A DNA stretch of 64,000 nt from Brucella pituitosa (GCF_003049685.1 NZ_PYSY02000001.1:1-64000); one strand, 5' to 3'; shown: positions 1-11,235, numbered from the stretch's first letter. Notes: a model not told the origin generated them from the letters alone. Numbers and translations are program-made.

Positions 1-249
1 GGCGCTCCAGATCACGAAACCGGCTTCGCCATAGGCTTCAAACAGTTCAGGAACCGTCATGCGGGCGGCGGACTCAATCTCGTTATCGGCATCGCGGAAA
101 GGCAGACCGAGCATCGTCGCCACCTTGCGACCCACGGTCGACTTGCCTGCGCCCATCAGCCCAACAAGAACAACCACTTTCGCACCAAGAAGCTGACGGA
201 CAGCATCCGCCTTCTCGTTAAGATTTGTCTGTTTTGTTGTACTGCTCAT
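1..249 (-). CDS. aroK: Shikimate kinase (partial, frameshifted near the window edge)
   Basis: Phosphorylates shikimate with ATP in the cytoplasmic chorismate pathway. Reading leftwards from ATG 249, the P-loop GLMGAGKST falls at about residues 30-38, followed by the shikimate-binding region [11 protein letters not shown]. The 3' part lies outside the window. At about position 17 the frame breaks: the family motif GEAGFRDLER appears only if one C is restored (TTCGT read as TTCCGT), so the frame shown ends in nonsense. This fits the indel pattern seen throughout the window. Divergent from the small membrane protein at 405 and xerD, as commonly found in Brucellaceae. Identity is secure. Confidence 0.9.
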   Translation of the reverse strand, partial: MSSTTKQTNLNEKADAVRQLLGAKVVVLVGLMGAGKSTVGRKVATMLGLPFRDADNEIESAARMTVPELFEAYGEAGFVIWSA

Positions 250-404
250 AAACCTCATCCATTTCCTCCGGTTCCACATGAAAAACCGCGCGGCGTCAAT
301 CGCTTTCATCCGCTTTCATCGCCTGAACTGCACCAAATGGGGCTTTTTATGCGCATGCTTTGGCTGTCCTTGCTTTCGTCTCAATAGCACAGCATAAACG
401 CACC

Positions 405-656
405 ATGCCCACGCTGACGCGCATTCTTGTCCTGCTTGCTGTGATCGCTGCCATTGTCTACGGCGCAATGTTCTCGCTCGCCAATTTCGTGAAGCCGGTT
501 ACCCATGAGATCACCGTCGAAATCCCCGCATCAAAACTGAAACAGACAGTCGTCGCCCCACCGCCAGCACCGGCACCAGCACCAGCATTGGCCCCGGCAG
601 AAACCGTCACAGACGGCCAGACCAATGGTTCCGATACGACGGATAAGCAGGAGTAG
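405..656 (+). CDS. Small single-pass membrane protein with Pro/Ala-rich tail
   Basis: An 83-residue protein starting [13 protein letters not shown]. One hydrophobic segment (about residues 5-27) is followed by a short soluble part ([19 protein letters not shown]) and a run alternating Pro and Ala, then an acidic C-terminus. I chose ATG 405; an upstream in-frame start at 360 would add a non-conserved stretch. It ends 2 bp before the xerD start, so it is probably co-transcribed with xerD. I do not recognise a characterised family. A membrane-anchored periplasmic tail is the simplest reading. Confidence 0.7.
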   Translation: MPTLTRILVLLAVIAAIVYGAMFSLANFVKPVTHEITVEIPASKLKQTVVAPPPAPAPAPALAPAETVTDGQTNGSDTTDKQE

Positions 657-658
657 AC

Positions 659-1578
659 ATGCGGGCATCTTTGGCGATTGAGAATTTTCTCGAAATGATG
701 AGCGCCGAACGCGGAGCCGCGCATAACACGCTTGAATCTTATCGACGCGATCTGGAAGCCTGCGCCGAAGTGATGACCGCGCGCGGCATCAATCTTGCTG
801 AAGCAAAAACCGACGATATACGCCATGTAATCGATGGCATGGCCAATGAAGGCTTTGCTGCGACATCACAGGCACGCCGCCTGTCCGCAATCAGACAGTT
901 CTTTCGCTTTCTTTATTCGGAGGGTTTCAGGCAGGATGATCCCACCGGTGTCATCGATGCCCCCAAAAAGCAGAAACCTCTTCCGAAAATCATGAGCGTC
1001 GAAAATGTCGGGCGCCTTCTTGATCGCGCCGATCTTGAGGCGAAAGAAGCACTTGAGCCTGCAGACCGCATCAAAGCGCTTCGCCTTCACGCGCTGCTTG
1101 AAACGCTTTACGCGACGGGATTGCGTGTTTGAGCTTGTGGGTCTTCCGCAAGTGTCGCCCGCACAGACCATCGCTTTCTGATCGTGCGCGGCAAAGGCTC
1201 CAAGGATCGCATGGTGCCCTGTCACAAAAGGCGCGCGAGGCATTGCAGCGCTTTCTGTCGCTGCGCGATTCCCTGCCGGGCTACGACGATAACCCCTGGC
1301 TCTTTCCGGCTTTTTCTGAAAGCGGCCATCTGGCGCGCCAGGTTTTCGCGCGTGAACTCAAAAGTCTTGCTGCCCGCGCCGGGCTTTCGAGCGCTTCCAT
1401 CTCCCCGCATGTGCTGCGTCATGCCTTCGCCAGCCACCTTTTACAAAACGGTGCTGACCTCAGAACAGTGCAGCAATTGCTTGGACATGCGGATATTTCA
1501 ACGACCCAAATCTACACACATGTTCTGGAAGAAAGACTGCATAAGCTGGTAAGTGAACATCATCCGCTTGCCGATTAA
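659..1578 (+). CDS. xerD: Site-specific tyrosine recombinase XerD (three frameshifts)
   Basis: XerD works with XerC at dif to resolve chromosome dimers. The N-terminal SAM-like core-binding domain ([25 protein letters not shown]) covers about residues 1-100. The catalytic domain shows the Arg of LYATGLRV, the Lys region [11 protein letters not shown], then [23 protein letters not shown] and the nucleophile context IYTHV. The frame breaks near 1130, 1149 and 1218; restoring one or two bases at each point gives [20 protein letters not shown] and [13 protein letters not shown] continuously. Length after repair (about 308 aa) is normal for XerD. The indels are probably sequencing errors, since the gene is core. 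Confidence 0.92.
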
Positions 1579-1710
1579 GCGCGCGGCGGGTAAGAGAATT
1601 TCAGAAAAATTTGCAAGATGCGCGCGAAGTAAATATGGGCGTCGTAAAACAGCCTCTATTGGGCTTGTTCTATGGCCAACATCTCTGGAAACGCACAATA
1701 GTCAGGCCCG

Positions 1711-2659
1711 ATGTACAACTATCTCGATTTTGAAAAACCCGTCGCAGACCTCGAAGGCCAGATCCTTGAGCTGAAAAAGCTCGCACAGGAACAGGGCAGC
1801 GTCGAGATGAGCGACGAGATCAGCCGTCTCGAGAAACGATCGGCCGATGCGCTCAAGGATATCTATCGCAAGCTGACCCCATGGCAGAAGGCACAGATCG
1901 CCCGCCACCCGGATCGTCCGCACTGCCTTGAATATATCAGCACACTGTTCACCGAGTTCACGCCTTTGGCCGGCGACCGCCAGTTTGCCAATGACGAAGC
2001 CATTCAGGGCGGCTTTGCCCGCTTCAATGGCCAGCCCTGCCATTCTCGGTCAGGAAAAGGCTCGGACACCAAGACGCGTCTCAAGCACAATTTCGGCTCG
2101 GCCCGTCCTGAAGGCTACCGCAAGGCCGTCCGCATCATGGAAATGGCCGACCGTTTCCAGCTGCCGCTGATCACCTTCGTTGATACAGCAGGTGCTTATC
2201 CGGGCGTCAGTGCAGAAGAACGCGGTCAGGCAGAAGCCATTGCGCGCTCAACGGCAGAATGTCCAAGCTGCGCGTGCCTGTTATCTCGATCATCATCGGT
2301 GAAGGCGGTTCGGGCGGTGCAATCGCGATTGCTGTCGCAAACCGCGTCTATATGCTCGAACATTCGATCTATTCGGTGATTTCGCCGGAAGGTGCGGCTT
2401 CGATCCTCTGGCACGATTCGACCCGTGCAAAGGATGCTGCCTCCAACATGCGCATCACCGCGCAGGATCTGTTCGACCTCAAGGTCATCGACGGCATCAT
2501 CCGGAACCGCTTGGCGGTGCACATCGCGGCAAGGAATCCACCATTGCAGCTGCAGGCGACATCATTACCGCCTCGCTACGCTCAATGAAGGATATCGACG
2601 GCGAGACACTCAAGCAGGAACGTCGTCAGAAGTTCCTCGACATCGGTCGTAACCTTTAA
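1711..2659 (+). CDS. accA: Acetyl-CoA carboxylase carboxyltransferase subunit alpha (frameshifted)
   Basis: Alpha subunit of the carboxyltransferase that makes malonyl-CoA with AccD. The N-terminus [18 protein letters not shown] and the crotonase-fold blocks [33 protein letters not shown] and [14 protein letters not shown] are diagnostic. There is a locally shifted stretch at about 2036-2057 (compensating indels), a shift near 2262 (GAATGTCCAAG lacks one base of ECLKLRVP) and another near 2500 (ATCATCCGG for IIPEPLGG). After repair the protein is about 317 aa and ends FLDIGRNL at the TAA 2657-2659, the usual size. Essential gene, so error is likelier than decay. Confidence 0.93.
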
Positions 2660-2685
2660 TTTACTATAAAATTCAAAAAGCCATG

Positions 2686-2714
2686 CCGGCGCAGCTCAAA
2701 CTGCGCCGGATTTG
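2686..2714 (+). terminator. Intrinsic terminator after accA
   Basis: A 9-bp perfect stem CCGGCGCAG / CTGCGCCGG with a 6-nt loop, 26 bp past the accA stop, followed by a weak T-rich stretch. Confidence 0.65.
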
Positions 2715-2880
2715 CATCATGTCGTCATTTCCGCCATATTGCGGTCACTGTGTTTTTTAGGTAATTGAGCAACGGTTTATCAACGATACCGAAAGGTTTA
2801 GTTGTTAATATCCCGGCACCGAAAAAGTCAGATTTGCTCAAATGCGTCAGAAGGCGCAGCTCTAACAGGCTCGATGCGAT

Positions 2881-4099
2881 ATGAAGATCAGAACCGCACT
2901 TCTTGGAACACTTATGGCATCCGCTCTGCTTGCGGGCTGTCAGGGTTCATCCGTTTCCGATCTCAGCCTGCGGGCTGAAAACCACTTTCGAGAAAATCGT
3001 TGCCAAAATGAAGACGAAGGGCATGACCCGCACTTCGCCGGTCATGGTGCGTATTTTCAAGGAAGAAGGCGTCCTCGAAGTCTGGAAACAGAAGAATAAC
3101 GGCAAATACGATCAAATTGCATCTTATGAGATCTGCAAATGGTCGGGCAAGCTCGGTCCCAAATTCATCGAAGGTGATCGTCAGGCACCGGAGGGCTTCT
3201 ATAACGTCCGCCCCGCTCAGATGAATCCGAACTCACAATATCACCTTGCATTCAACATGGGCTTCCCGAATGCCTATGACCGCGCCCACAACCGCACCGG
3301 CCAGAATCTGATGGTGCACGGTGCCTGCTCGTCGTCGGGCTGCTATTCGATGACCGATGAGAGCGTCAGCGAGATTTATGCCTTTGGTCGCGATGCCTTC
3401 AAGGGTGGCCAGCGTGATTTCCAGATTCAGGCATTTCCGTTTCGCATGACCGCTGCCAACATGGCGCGCTATAAGAGCGATCCGAATTACAGCTTCTGGA
3501 AAATGCTCAAGCAGGGCTATGATTCTTTTGAAGTGACCAAAGTACCGCCAAAAGTTGACGTCTGCGAAAAGCGTTATGTCTTCAACGTACCGACACCAGA
3601 CGGCCAGCCACTTTCAGCAAACGACGCCTGCCCGCCTTCGGCCAATGCGGAATCGATGGCTTATACCACGTCGTATGAAAAGACCTTCCAGTCTGCTTTC
3701 AGCGCAGCACAGAAGAAGCCGGCACCGTCCATTCAGGGCATTACCGAAGCAAAGCTCGTTTCCGCCTGGAGTGCCGCTCGTGCACGCGGCGAAAAGGTAA
3801 CGCGCGAACCGCCGTCGCTTTCGCCAACTTCGGCTGAAACGCCGAATGCACCGGATATTGCGCCTGCAGCAACCCCAATCTCGGCACAGCCGACAGCAAT
3901 TGCCGCAACACCAGCGCTCGCGGCTCCTGCAGCATCGGCGCCCGCTGCAACTCCTCCGGCTCAGACCGCGGCTGTTCCTGTTCCGCAGGAAAACCCGACA
4001 GCTGTTTCGCCAATGACCACTGCAAGCACAGTTGCAGATAATGTCGCGGCACCTGCGCCTGAAAAGAAAAAGCCATGGTGGAAACTGGGCGGTAATTGA
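2881..4099 (+). CDS. YafK-family L,D-transpeptidase-like lipoprotein (frameshifted near N-terminus)
   Basis: Likely periplasmic peptidoglycan enzyme of the YkuD/YafK group. The N-terminus carries a lipobox (SALLAGC, about residue 20), suggesting lipid anchoring. Around 2985-2992 the frame shifts; reading across gives RAEKPLSEKIVAKMK followed by SPVMVRIFKEEGVLEVWK. The catalytic region is MVHGACSSSGCYSM with the His and Cys expected for L,D-transpeptidases, after an EICKWSGKLGPKFIEGDRQAPEGFY block. A long Ala/Pro/Thr-rich linker (about residues 310-390) precedes a Lys/Trp end. Family assignment is firm; the exact bond made or cut is not shown. Confidence 0.82.
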
Positions 4100-4134
4100 C
4101 AGCAGATGGATAAAGACGTTCCCGTCTATGATCT

Positions 4135-4161
4135 GAGGGCTTAAATGCCCTCTTCCTGTTT
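4135..4161 (+). terminator. Possible terminator between convergent genes
   Basis: GAGGGC/GCCCTC stem with TTAAAT loop followed by TTCCTGTTTT, 36 bp after the transpeptidase stop. From here to 4349 I see no gene. Confidence 0.4.
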
Positions 4162-4349
4162 TAAAGACGCGCAATCGCCTTCAAAACATGCCGAGCGGCG
4201 CACGTCTCTGGGTGGAAGCGACTGACCCGCTATCCGGCATTGATCTTCCACATTTCTGCACGCAGGAAGGCCACGCCTGCTCGCGCAGGAACGTGACGAA
4301 AACCTGCATCGTTTTCTTATTCAGAAGAAATAATTATCAGCGCAACTAT

Positions 4350-5510
4350 TTATCGGGTGGAAAATCCGGGAATAGCCAGCGGGTTATCCATCATGGCCGC
4401 GCGATCGGGACGATCAATCCCTGCCTTGCCCATAAACGCATCGAAAAGCTCGCGCACGTAGGTTTCCGGCAAATCCTTCACGATCATCACCAGAAGCGTC
4501 TCGTGCTCATCCTTGGGCCATTTCGGCAGGCGTGCCGGTGGATGGAAGATTTTCTGCACACCATGGATGACCAGCGGACGATCAGGATCTTCGGCAATCT
4601 GCACAATTCCCTTCACGCGCAACAACTTTTCACCATGGGTCGAACGCAGCAGATCGAGAAACATCTCAAAGGTCGAAAACGGATCGGTTCCTTGTGCCGC
4701 AGCGAGAAGGAGCGGATTGCGTCGTCATGATGATGGTGATGCCCATGATTGTGGGCGTGATCGTGATCATGATTGCAATCCGGCCCACACATGATCGTGG
4801 TCGTGATGATGAGCATGATCGTGGTGATGATCATCCTCGTAAGCTTCCGCCTTCAGCCAGCGCTGCACATCAGCCGTCTTGGTTTCGGGATTATACAACC
4901 CGCATTCAAAAAGAGCCGCATATCCCGTGCGCGTATCGGAAGCTTCCAGTATATCCGCACCCGGATTGAGCAGTTGCAGCCTTGCTTTCAGGGCTGCCAG
5001 ACCCGCCTGCGCTTCTGGCATATCTGCTTTTGTGATGATGATGCGGTCGGCCATCGCAGCCTGTTTGACCGCTTCCTCATGGTTGTCGAGCGTTGCCATG
5101 CCATTGACGGCATCAACGGTCGCAAGCACACCATCAAGGCGTAAAGCCTGCATCAGCACCGGATGTCCCATGATCGAATGCAACACCGGAGCCGGATCGG
5201 CAAGGCCGGTCGTCTCGATGATGATCCGCTTCAATGCCTTGATACGCCCGGTCTGCAGACGGTCGATCAGATCGGCCAGTGTATCCACCAATTCACCACG
5301 CACCGTGCAGCACAGGCAGCCATCGGCGAGCTCTATCACGCCTTCGCTTGCTTCTTCGACCAGCAGATGATCGATACTGACCTCACCAAATTCATTGATG
5401 ATGACGGCAGTATCCGTGAGTGCAGGGTCTTTCAGCAGGCGATTGAGCAGCGTTGTCTTGCCCGAGCCAAGAAAGCCGGTCAGCACGGAAACAGGAATTG
5501 GATGCGGCAT
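4350..5510 (-). CDS. CobW/COG0523-type G3E GTPase, metal chaperone (two frameshifts)
   Basis: G3E GTPase: Walker A GFLGSGKTT (residues about 12-20), the metal-binding GCLCC motif, and a guanine-specificity ITKAD. ATG 5510 gives MPHPIPVSVLTGF; upstream in-frame residues look non-coding. The linker is extremely His/Asp rich: HHHDHAHHHDHDH continues after a frameshift at about 4785 as CNHDHDHAHNHGHHHHHDD. A second shift near 4686 (missing C, EPIPFSTFEMFLDLL) restores the CobW C-terminal domain ending NPLAIPGFSTR. Family members deliver zinc or cobalt; the His tract favours zinc handling over cobalamin synthesis, but that is inference. Confidence 0.85.
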
Positions 5511-5520
5511 GGCTCTATTC

Positions 5521-6638
5521 TTAGTTGATTGAGGCCGCAGCACGCTGCGGGCGTGGCATCGGCACAGGAATCTGCGAAATATCGAGCTGCCCGACTTTTG
5601 TTACCTTTGCAGGCGGCGCTGAGACAAGTCCGACCTGAACCGGCACCGGTTCACGGGTCATCGCATGAATATAAGGCGAATTGAGCTGCAAACGCCCTTC
5701 GACATCGCGACCGTCCCAGCGATCAGCCATGGCCTGCTGGTTGCAAATGGTCTTGCGCATATCCACGGCCTGATAGACGGAGCTACTTGCTGGCGGCACC
5801 ATTCCACCAAGTGTCGGCACACCGGCACCATTGCTGCGGAATGCATCGGTCATCAGCTGTGCTGCCTGCACAGCGCGGGTTTCTGACGATCAGCACCCAG
5901 CACAACTGCGAGAATGGTGCGGCCCTGACGGGTTGCAGAGCTGGCCAGATTGAAGCCTGATGCACAGACAAAACCGGTCTTCATGCCATCGGCACCATCG
6001 AAGCGGCCAAGCAGAATATTGTAATTGGCCTGTGGCTTCTTGCCGTCGCCCGCATCAATGGCTTCTGTATTGAAATAATGCGCATATTGCGGAAACTCGC
6101 GACGCAGCTGCACGCCAAGAACAGCCAGATCGTGCGCGGTCGAATAATTGTTCGGATCATGCAGACCGTTTGGATTGGCAAAATGCGATCCGCTCATGCC
6201 GATGCGCTGGGCTTCCGCATTCATACGCTGCACGAAAGCCGATTCCGTACCGCCAACGGCTTCCGCAACGGCAACCGAAACGTCATTGGCCGATTTCACG
6301 AGCATGATCTTGAGTGCATTGTCGAGCGTCAACACGGAGCCAGGACGATAGCCCATCTTGCTCGGCGGTTCTTTCGAGGCGTTAACCGTCATTTTTACAG
6401 GGGATTCAAGCGTCATCTGTCCTGCCTGAAGAGCACGGAAAGTGACATAAGCCGTCATCATCTTGGTGAGCGAAGCCGGATACCAGCGCTGAAAAGGATC
6501 CTGCGCAGAATAAACCTTGCCACTTGCAACATCCACCGCAATCGATGGGTTGGCGGTAGCAGCGGACAAAGCACCAGCCAGGGCAAGGCCAGAAATTGCC
6601 GCAGTTGCAAACCAGATTTTCAACGGTTTCGAAATCAT
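5521..6638 (-). CDS. D-alanyl-D-alanine carboxypeptidase, PBP5/6 type (frameshifted)
   Basis: Trims the terminal D-Ala of peptidoglycan stem peptides in the periplasm. A signal peptide (residues 1-29, GLALAGALSAATANPS) precedes the serine-peptidase S11 motifs in order: SLTK (YPASLTKMM), SAN (VKSANDVS) and KTG (DGMKTGFV). Near 5882 one A is missing (ADRQKTRAVQAAQLMTDAF needs AAAACC), so the C-terminal part lies in another frame and ends PQRAAASIN at 5521. The repaired length of about 372 aa is normal. It ends 10 bp before the CobW start, in the same direction. Confidence 0.9.
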
Positions 6639-6871
6639 TTCGTAGTTCCAATCAACGAGAGCCGCAATGCCTGCGGGTTATCGGTTCCGCTTCCTGTTGC
6701 ATCGACCTCCAAAAGCCGCAACGGCTTGCGAATACACCAGTCAAAGGAGAATTTGCACTGCTCTTATCTATGCCATGTGGCAAGGAAAAGGCAAATAGGG
6801 ATTGCCCGCTTTCACCGAAACGTCATATTCTCGCAACTTCTGCATCATAAGAATCTCAGGATATTTCCGAA

Positions 6872-8032
6872 ATGCCAGTGCTCAATCGTGCCGTCGAGCT
6901 CAAGCGGAGATCGCCGCATGGCGTCGTCATCTGCACCAGAATCCCGAACTTCTTTATGACGTTCACGAGACGGCGCGCTTTGTCGAAGAAAAGCTGAAAT
7001 CCTTCGGCTGCGATCTCGTTGAAACCGGTGTCGGCCGTAGTGGCGTTGTCGCGGTCATCAAGGGGCGGCATGGCGATGGTCCGGCTATCGGTCTTCGTGC
7101 CGATATGGATGCGCTGCCGATCACCGAGACAAGCGGTGTCGAATGGGCATCGAAAAACCCGGGAAAAGCGCACTCCTGCGGTCATGATGGCCACACATCC
7201 ATGCTGCTGGGTGCCGCACAATATCTGACAGAAACCCGTAATTTTCGTGGCTCTGCCGTATTGCTTTTCCAGCCAGCTGAAGAAGGCGGTGCAGGCGCGC
7301 TCGCCATGGTTCAGGACGGCGTGATGGATCGTTTCGGTATTGCGGAAGTCTATGGCGTGCACAATCTGCCAAGCCTTGCCGTCGGCCAGTTCGCCATGTG
7401 CAAAGGCCCGATCATGGCGGCAACCGACGAGTTCGATCTTTCCATCAAGGGGCGCGGTGGTCATGCAGCACAACCGCACCGCACGATTGATCCAATCCTT
7501 GCCGGTTCACAGCTGCATCTTGCCATTCAGGGCATTGTCGCACGCAATATCGATCCGCTGGATTCACTCGTCATTTCCATCACGAAGTTCCATGCGGGCG
7601 AAGCCTATAATGTCATTCCGGAAACGGCGAAATTATCTGGCACCGTACGCACATTGAGCAAAGAAACCCGTGCCTATGCTGAACGGCGTATTCGCGAAGC
7701 AGCGGCAGGTATCGCCATGCTTACAGGTGCTGAAATCACCGTGCGCTACAAGAACAACTATCCTGTCACTTATAATCATGACGACCAGACCGACTTTGCG
7801 GCTCGTGTTGCAAAGAATGTGGCGGGCGAAGGCAAGTGAAGACCGATGTGGCCCCGATGATGGCCGCCGAAGACTTCTCTTATATGCTGGAAGCACGTCC
7901 GGGCGCTTACATCTTCCTCGGCAATGGTGACACGCCGGGCCTGCATCATCCGCCTATGACTTCAACGACGAAGCCATTCCCTATGGCGTGAGCTATTTTG
8001 TGTCGGTGGTTGAAACCGCGCTGGCCGCTTAA
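6872..8032 (+). CDS. M20 family amidohydrolase (hippurate hydrolase-like; three frameshifts)
   Basis: Zinc-dependent M20D peptidase or amidohydrolase acting on N-acyl amino acids. Metal-ligand motifs seen in order: RADMDALPI, SCGHDGHTS, FQPAEEGGAGA, a dimerisation block GGHAAQPHRTIDP, and near the C-terminus MAAEDFSYML with the last ligand. ATG 6872 (MPVLNRAVELKAEIAAWRRHLHQNPEL) is correct after restoring a G near 6904; further shifts lie at about 7837 (EGKVKTDVAPM) and 7951 (LHHPAYDFND). Ends VVETALAA at 8032, about 387 aa, normal. Substrate unknown. Confidence 0.87.
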
Positions 8033-8124
8033 ATTCGTTTCAGAAGAAGAAATGCGCCTGCCCCGCTTTTGCGGGGTTGGCGAAAGCCATGAAAACAGTA
8101 TGTGTCGGAAAATGCTCTGGCCCA

Positions 8125-8168
8125 TTAGAACGCCGAGCGTCTTTTCGGACGCACAAAGGTCGCTCTAA
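8125..8168. repeat. Short dispersed palindromic element, family A copy 1
   Basis: TTAGAACGCC...ACAAAGGTCGCTCTAA with an internal GCGTC/GACGC hairpin. Two relatives are at 47485-47527 and 54873-54914 sharing the AGAGCGCCG and GCACAAAGGTCG blocks. Confidence 0.65.
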
Positions 8169-8196
8169 GCCATTAAATCCGGGCGTTTTGATGACT

Positions 8197-8273
8197 GGTC
8201 CCGTAGCTCAGTAGGATAGAGCGCAAGATTCCTAATCTTGAGGCCACTGGTTCGAATCCAGTCGGGATCACCA
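8197..8273 (+). tRNA. tRNA-Arg (anticodon CCT)
   Basis: A 77-nt cloverleaf: acceptor GGTCCCG pairs with CGGGATC (one G-U), D arm GCTC...GAGC, anticodon stem CAAGA/TCTTG around TTCCTAA (anticodon CCT, reads AGG), T arm ACTGG-TTCGAAT-CCAGT, and an encoded CCA end. The 3' end abuts a lower-GC island, the usual arrangement for a tRNA integration site, but no integrase and no second copy of the tRNA 3' end were found. Confidence 0.95.
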
Positions 8274-8400
8274 TTTAATCCCTTTAGTTCATTAAAGAGT
8301 TTAAGTTGGTATCAATCAGGTGAAAGTCACTGATTTTGGTGTTTTCAATTATACCAACCCGTCGCGTTTCCTACGGTCTCCGACCTCGCTACAGCGTATT

Positions 8401-10223
8401 CTACATCGCCGTCAGGCCAGCCTGCTTAATCCACAACTCACGATAAAGCTCACAGAATTGAATGAGATTGTCATGTGGTCCCATTGCCACGACAGCACCG
8501 TTGTCTAGAACTATGATTTTATCAAAGTCTCTAACGGTGGAAAGGCGATGTGCAACTGCGATAACAGTTGTATCTGCGTCAAGCGACGCAATTGCATTCT
8601 TAATCAAGCTTTCACTATTGGTATCGAGAGCGGAGGTGGCTTCGTCAAGAATAAGAACGGGCCGATTTTGTAGGAAGGCGCGTGCGAGTAAAATGCGTTG
8701 TTGTTGACCACCGGAAAGTCTCGCCCCCCTCTCTCCAACTACTACGTCAAAGCCCCTCCCGTCCGGGGCAAGTTCTTCAATAAACGAAGATGCATCTGCC
8801 AACTCGGCTGCATGTTTTATTACTGCATTGTTGGAGGTTTCCGCGCCAAACGCGATGTTCTCCTTTATCGAACGATGAAACAGCATGTCGCTTTGCGCAA
8901 CAACCGAAAACACACCCCGTAACTCAGAAATCTTTACAGAGCGAATATCCTGCCCATCAAGCGCAATCTGTCCTGCATCAACATCGTATAATCTCAGCAT
9001 TAGATCGATAAGCGTAGATTTACCCGCTCCAGAGGGCCCAACAATACCAACCTTCTGGCCTGCCTCTATCTCGAACGAGATATTCCTCAAAGTTTGCCGT
9101 AATCCGTAAGAAAAACTGACGTTATGCAATGAAATGTGTAGTGGATTGGATACCCGTAGACGCTCGCTGCCGTCTTTAACGATTGGTCTTGCCGTAACAG
9201 TTGAACGCGCATCTCTGATCGTGCCGAATGTCTGAGTTAGCCCTTCCCACACCCCTACAAACCAACCAGCATCCGCAGCCATGCCCCCGGCTAGGGTAAT
9301 TCCTGCAACAAACTCACCAGGCGATATCAATCCCTGTGCTAATCCGTATAAGCCCAATGTGAGAATACTGGAAACCAGACCTGTGTTCAGCACACGAATG
9401 AACAGTCCAGCAATCGTTGTTAAACGGTTGATATCGAGGTTTGTTTCGTGTTGCTTATCGATTTTTGAAAGAACAAAACTGTTCTCTGCATCGTAAGCAA
9501 ATAAGGTTTTTATCGCACGAATATTTGAAAAATATTCTGTAATAGCGCCATTTACAATGCTGGACGTCTCGGAAATTTTTTCAGCTTGAGCATTGAACTT
9601 TGGCACAAGATAGATCGCTAACAATCCATTTAGTAAAATCCAAATCAACACTGGAACGACAAATAGAGGGGCAAGATAGGCAATAAGAACGGCAGAGCCT
9701 GCAAAACGCACAAAACCGAGTGGAAACGACCAGCTAGAATTTCTATACCCGATTGCACTGCATTCGAGAGTTGCCCTATGCGCCCGGAAATCTGGCCTGC
9801 GTGGTGCGAATGGAAATATTCCATATCGTGTTGAGAAGCAGCCTTGTGCGACTGCCAAAGGGCTGATGATTTTGTCTGTGATCGAAGCGCCTGCATTCGA
9901 AGCATGTAATTGATGAGCCAGAATGCAGGATCAGCTACCGCATAAGCGACAATCAACGAGCCAAAAAAGGTGAACGTTGCAAAAGTTAAATTGAGTTCGG
10001 GCGAATGCGCGACCATATCAACGATATACGCCACAGCCCACATTCTAAGCAGGTCAATCGCCGTAAGGGCAGCACCAGACAGCGCAGATGCCACAATCAG
10101 CCACCGAAACGGTTTTATGAGAACAAAGAAAAGTGCGAGCACAGTACGCGACTGATGCGCCCGCAGACCATGATAGTGAAAATCAACTAACTGTTCAAAA
10201 TACTTAAAAACTCTTTGAAGCAA
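8401..10223 (-). CDS. ABC exporter, fused membrane and ATPase domains (one frameshift)
   Basis: Half-size exporter (about 607 aa after repair) that should dimerise in the inner membrane. The N-terminal half (10223-9740) holds membrane segments such as WLIVASALSGAALTAIDLL and SLIVAYAVADPAFWLINYML; a frameshift near 9740 leads into further helices (SAVLIAYLAPLFVVPVLIWILL). The C-terminal ATPase has Walker A VGPSGAGKST, Q-loop, signature LSGGQQQRI, Walker B PVLILDEATSAL and H-loop AHRLST. Start is probably TTG 10223, 6 nt after a GAGGA ribosome site overlapping the dioxygenase end. No C39 peptidase domain is present. GC content is visibly lower than the core genes. Coupling to the dioxygenase suggests export of its product. 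Confidence 0.85.
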
Positions 10224-10225
10224 AA

Positions 10226-11216
10226 TCAGTCCTCAACTATCTGACCGACAACTTTACCAGCAATGGAAGCGCTTCGCAGATATGTTCGGGTAACGGGATA
10301 TTCTTCCATAGGGTTTTCAAAAAATATCGCGAGCATGAAACCCGTTCGCATTATTGAGAAGGATAAGCCTCCGGCTTTCCTGCGGAATTGAATAACGAAT
10401 CGGATTGGTCGAAATAGCTGTCTTGATTTCAGCGGTGATGTCTTCTGCTTGATCGATGCTAGTACCGGCCCGACCTTCAAAGTACCATTCATAAAAGTGG
10501 TAATTGACCCGTCTAGAGCACGGGTAAAAATTGCCGCCCTTGCGCGCCTATCTACAACCTTAACATCAGATTGGCCGTTATCATAAACAGCAGGAGTGAG
10601 GCTGAAACAGTATTCCTGCGACAATCCTACCTTTTCGACGATATGAGAAAAGCTTGAAATTGTGCTCGTCGGAACCCAATAAAAAGTTGCCTCTATCGTG
10701 GTAATTGATAAACACGTTAAAAATGGAAATGTAGTCTGGAACTGACAGTTTACCATCGACAATAGACCCATCAGAATGAAAATCCAGAACATCAGTAGGA
10801 GAGAGGCCGCGTATACCTACGCGATCCAGCTTCTTACTATTATCTTTTGACGCAGTAAAAAATTGAAAACGGCGTTTCGTTCTCACGATCGGGCAAGCTC
10901 GGCATAATTGCTTGTGTAAGTGATACTGCAATCAAGGAACCTACGATTGCATCGACGGTGGCATCTTTAGACACTTGCGGTACGTCAATAGCAACGATCC
11001 CGACCAACGGATGATCAAGCTGATGCCGGATTTTGGGAATTAGATCGGCAAACAAGAGAGAGAAGCTTGTTCGGTTAACCTGCCCATTACCAATCTGTCT
11101 CGCGTATGGGCTAGCGGGAGGGGAGCGTCATCGATCCGTAAATTTTTGCAGGCAAAATCGCGGGCATTCTCGACACCGATCGAAAAAATTGGAGCTTGAG
11201 ATTGAACGGCATTCAT
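10226..11216 (-). CDS. Clavaminate synthase-like Fe(II)/2-oxoglutarate dioxygenase (about five frameshifts)
   Basis: Reads as one protein of about 330 aa only when indels near 11052, 10866, 10685, 10505 and 10315 are repaired, most of them T homopolymers. The N-terminus MNAVQSQAPIFSIGVENA at 11216 has a GGGAGAAG ribosome site 8 nt upstream. Metal motif DFHSDGS (HxD, His codon 10776-10778) and a distal His in NNANGFHARDIFENP (codon 10335-10337) lie about 147 residues apart, close to the His168-His316 spacing of the arginine hydroxylase VioC; a later TRTYLR could supply the 2-oxoglutarate Arg. This places it in the TauD/CAS-like group that hydroxylates amino acids or peptides. The true substrate is unknown. 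The stop overlaps the ribosome site of the exporter. Confidence 0.75.
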
Positions 11217-11235
11217 CAATATATCTTCTCCCATT

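Noticed and set aside
3614..4174. Arg/Cys-rich antisense frame over the transpeptidase tail
   Set aside because: Composition is the complement of the Ala/Pro/Thr-rich linker; no ribosome site.
8274..8400. att site or integrase remnant beside tRNA-Arg
   Set aside because: No copy of the tRNA 3' end and no recombinase-like residues could be found between 8274 and 11640.
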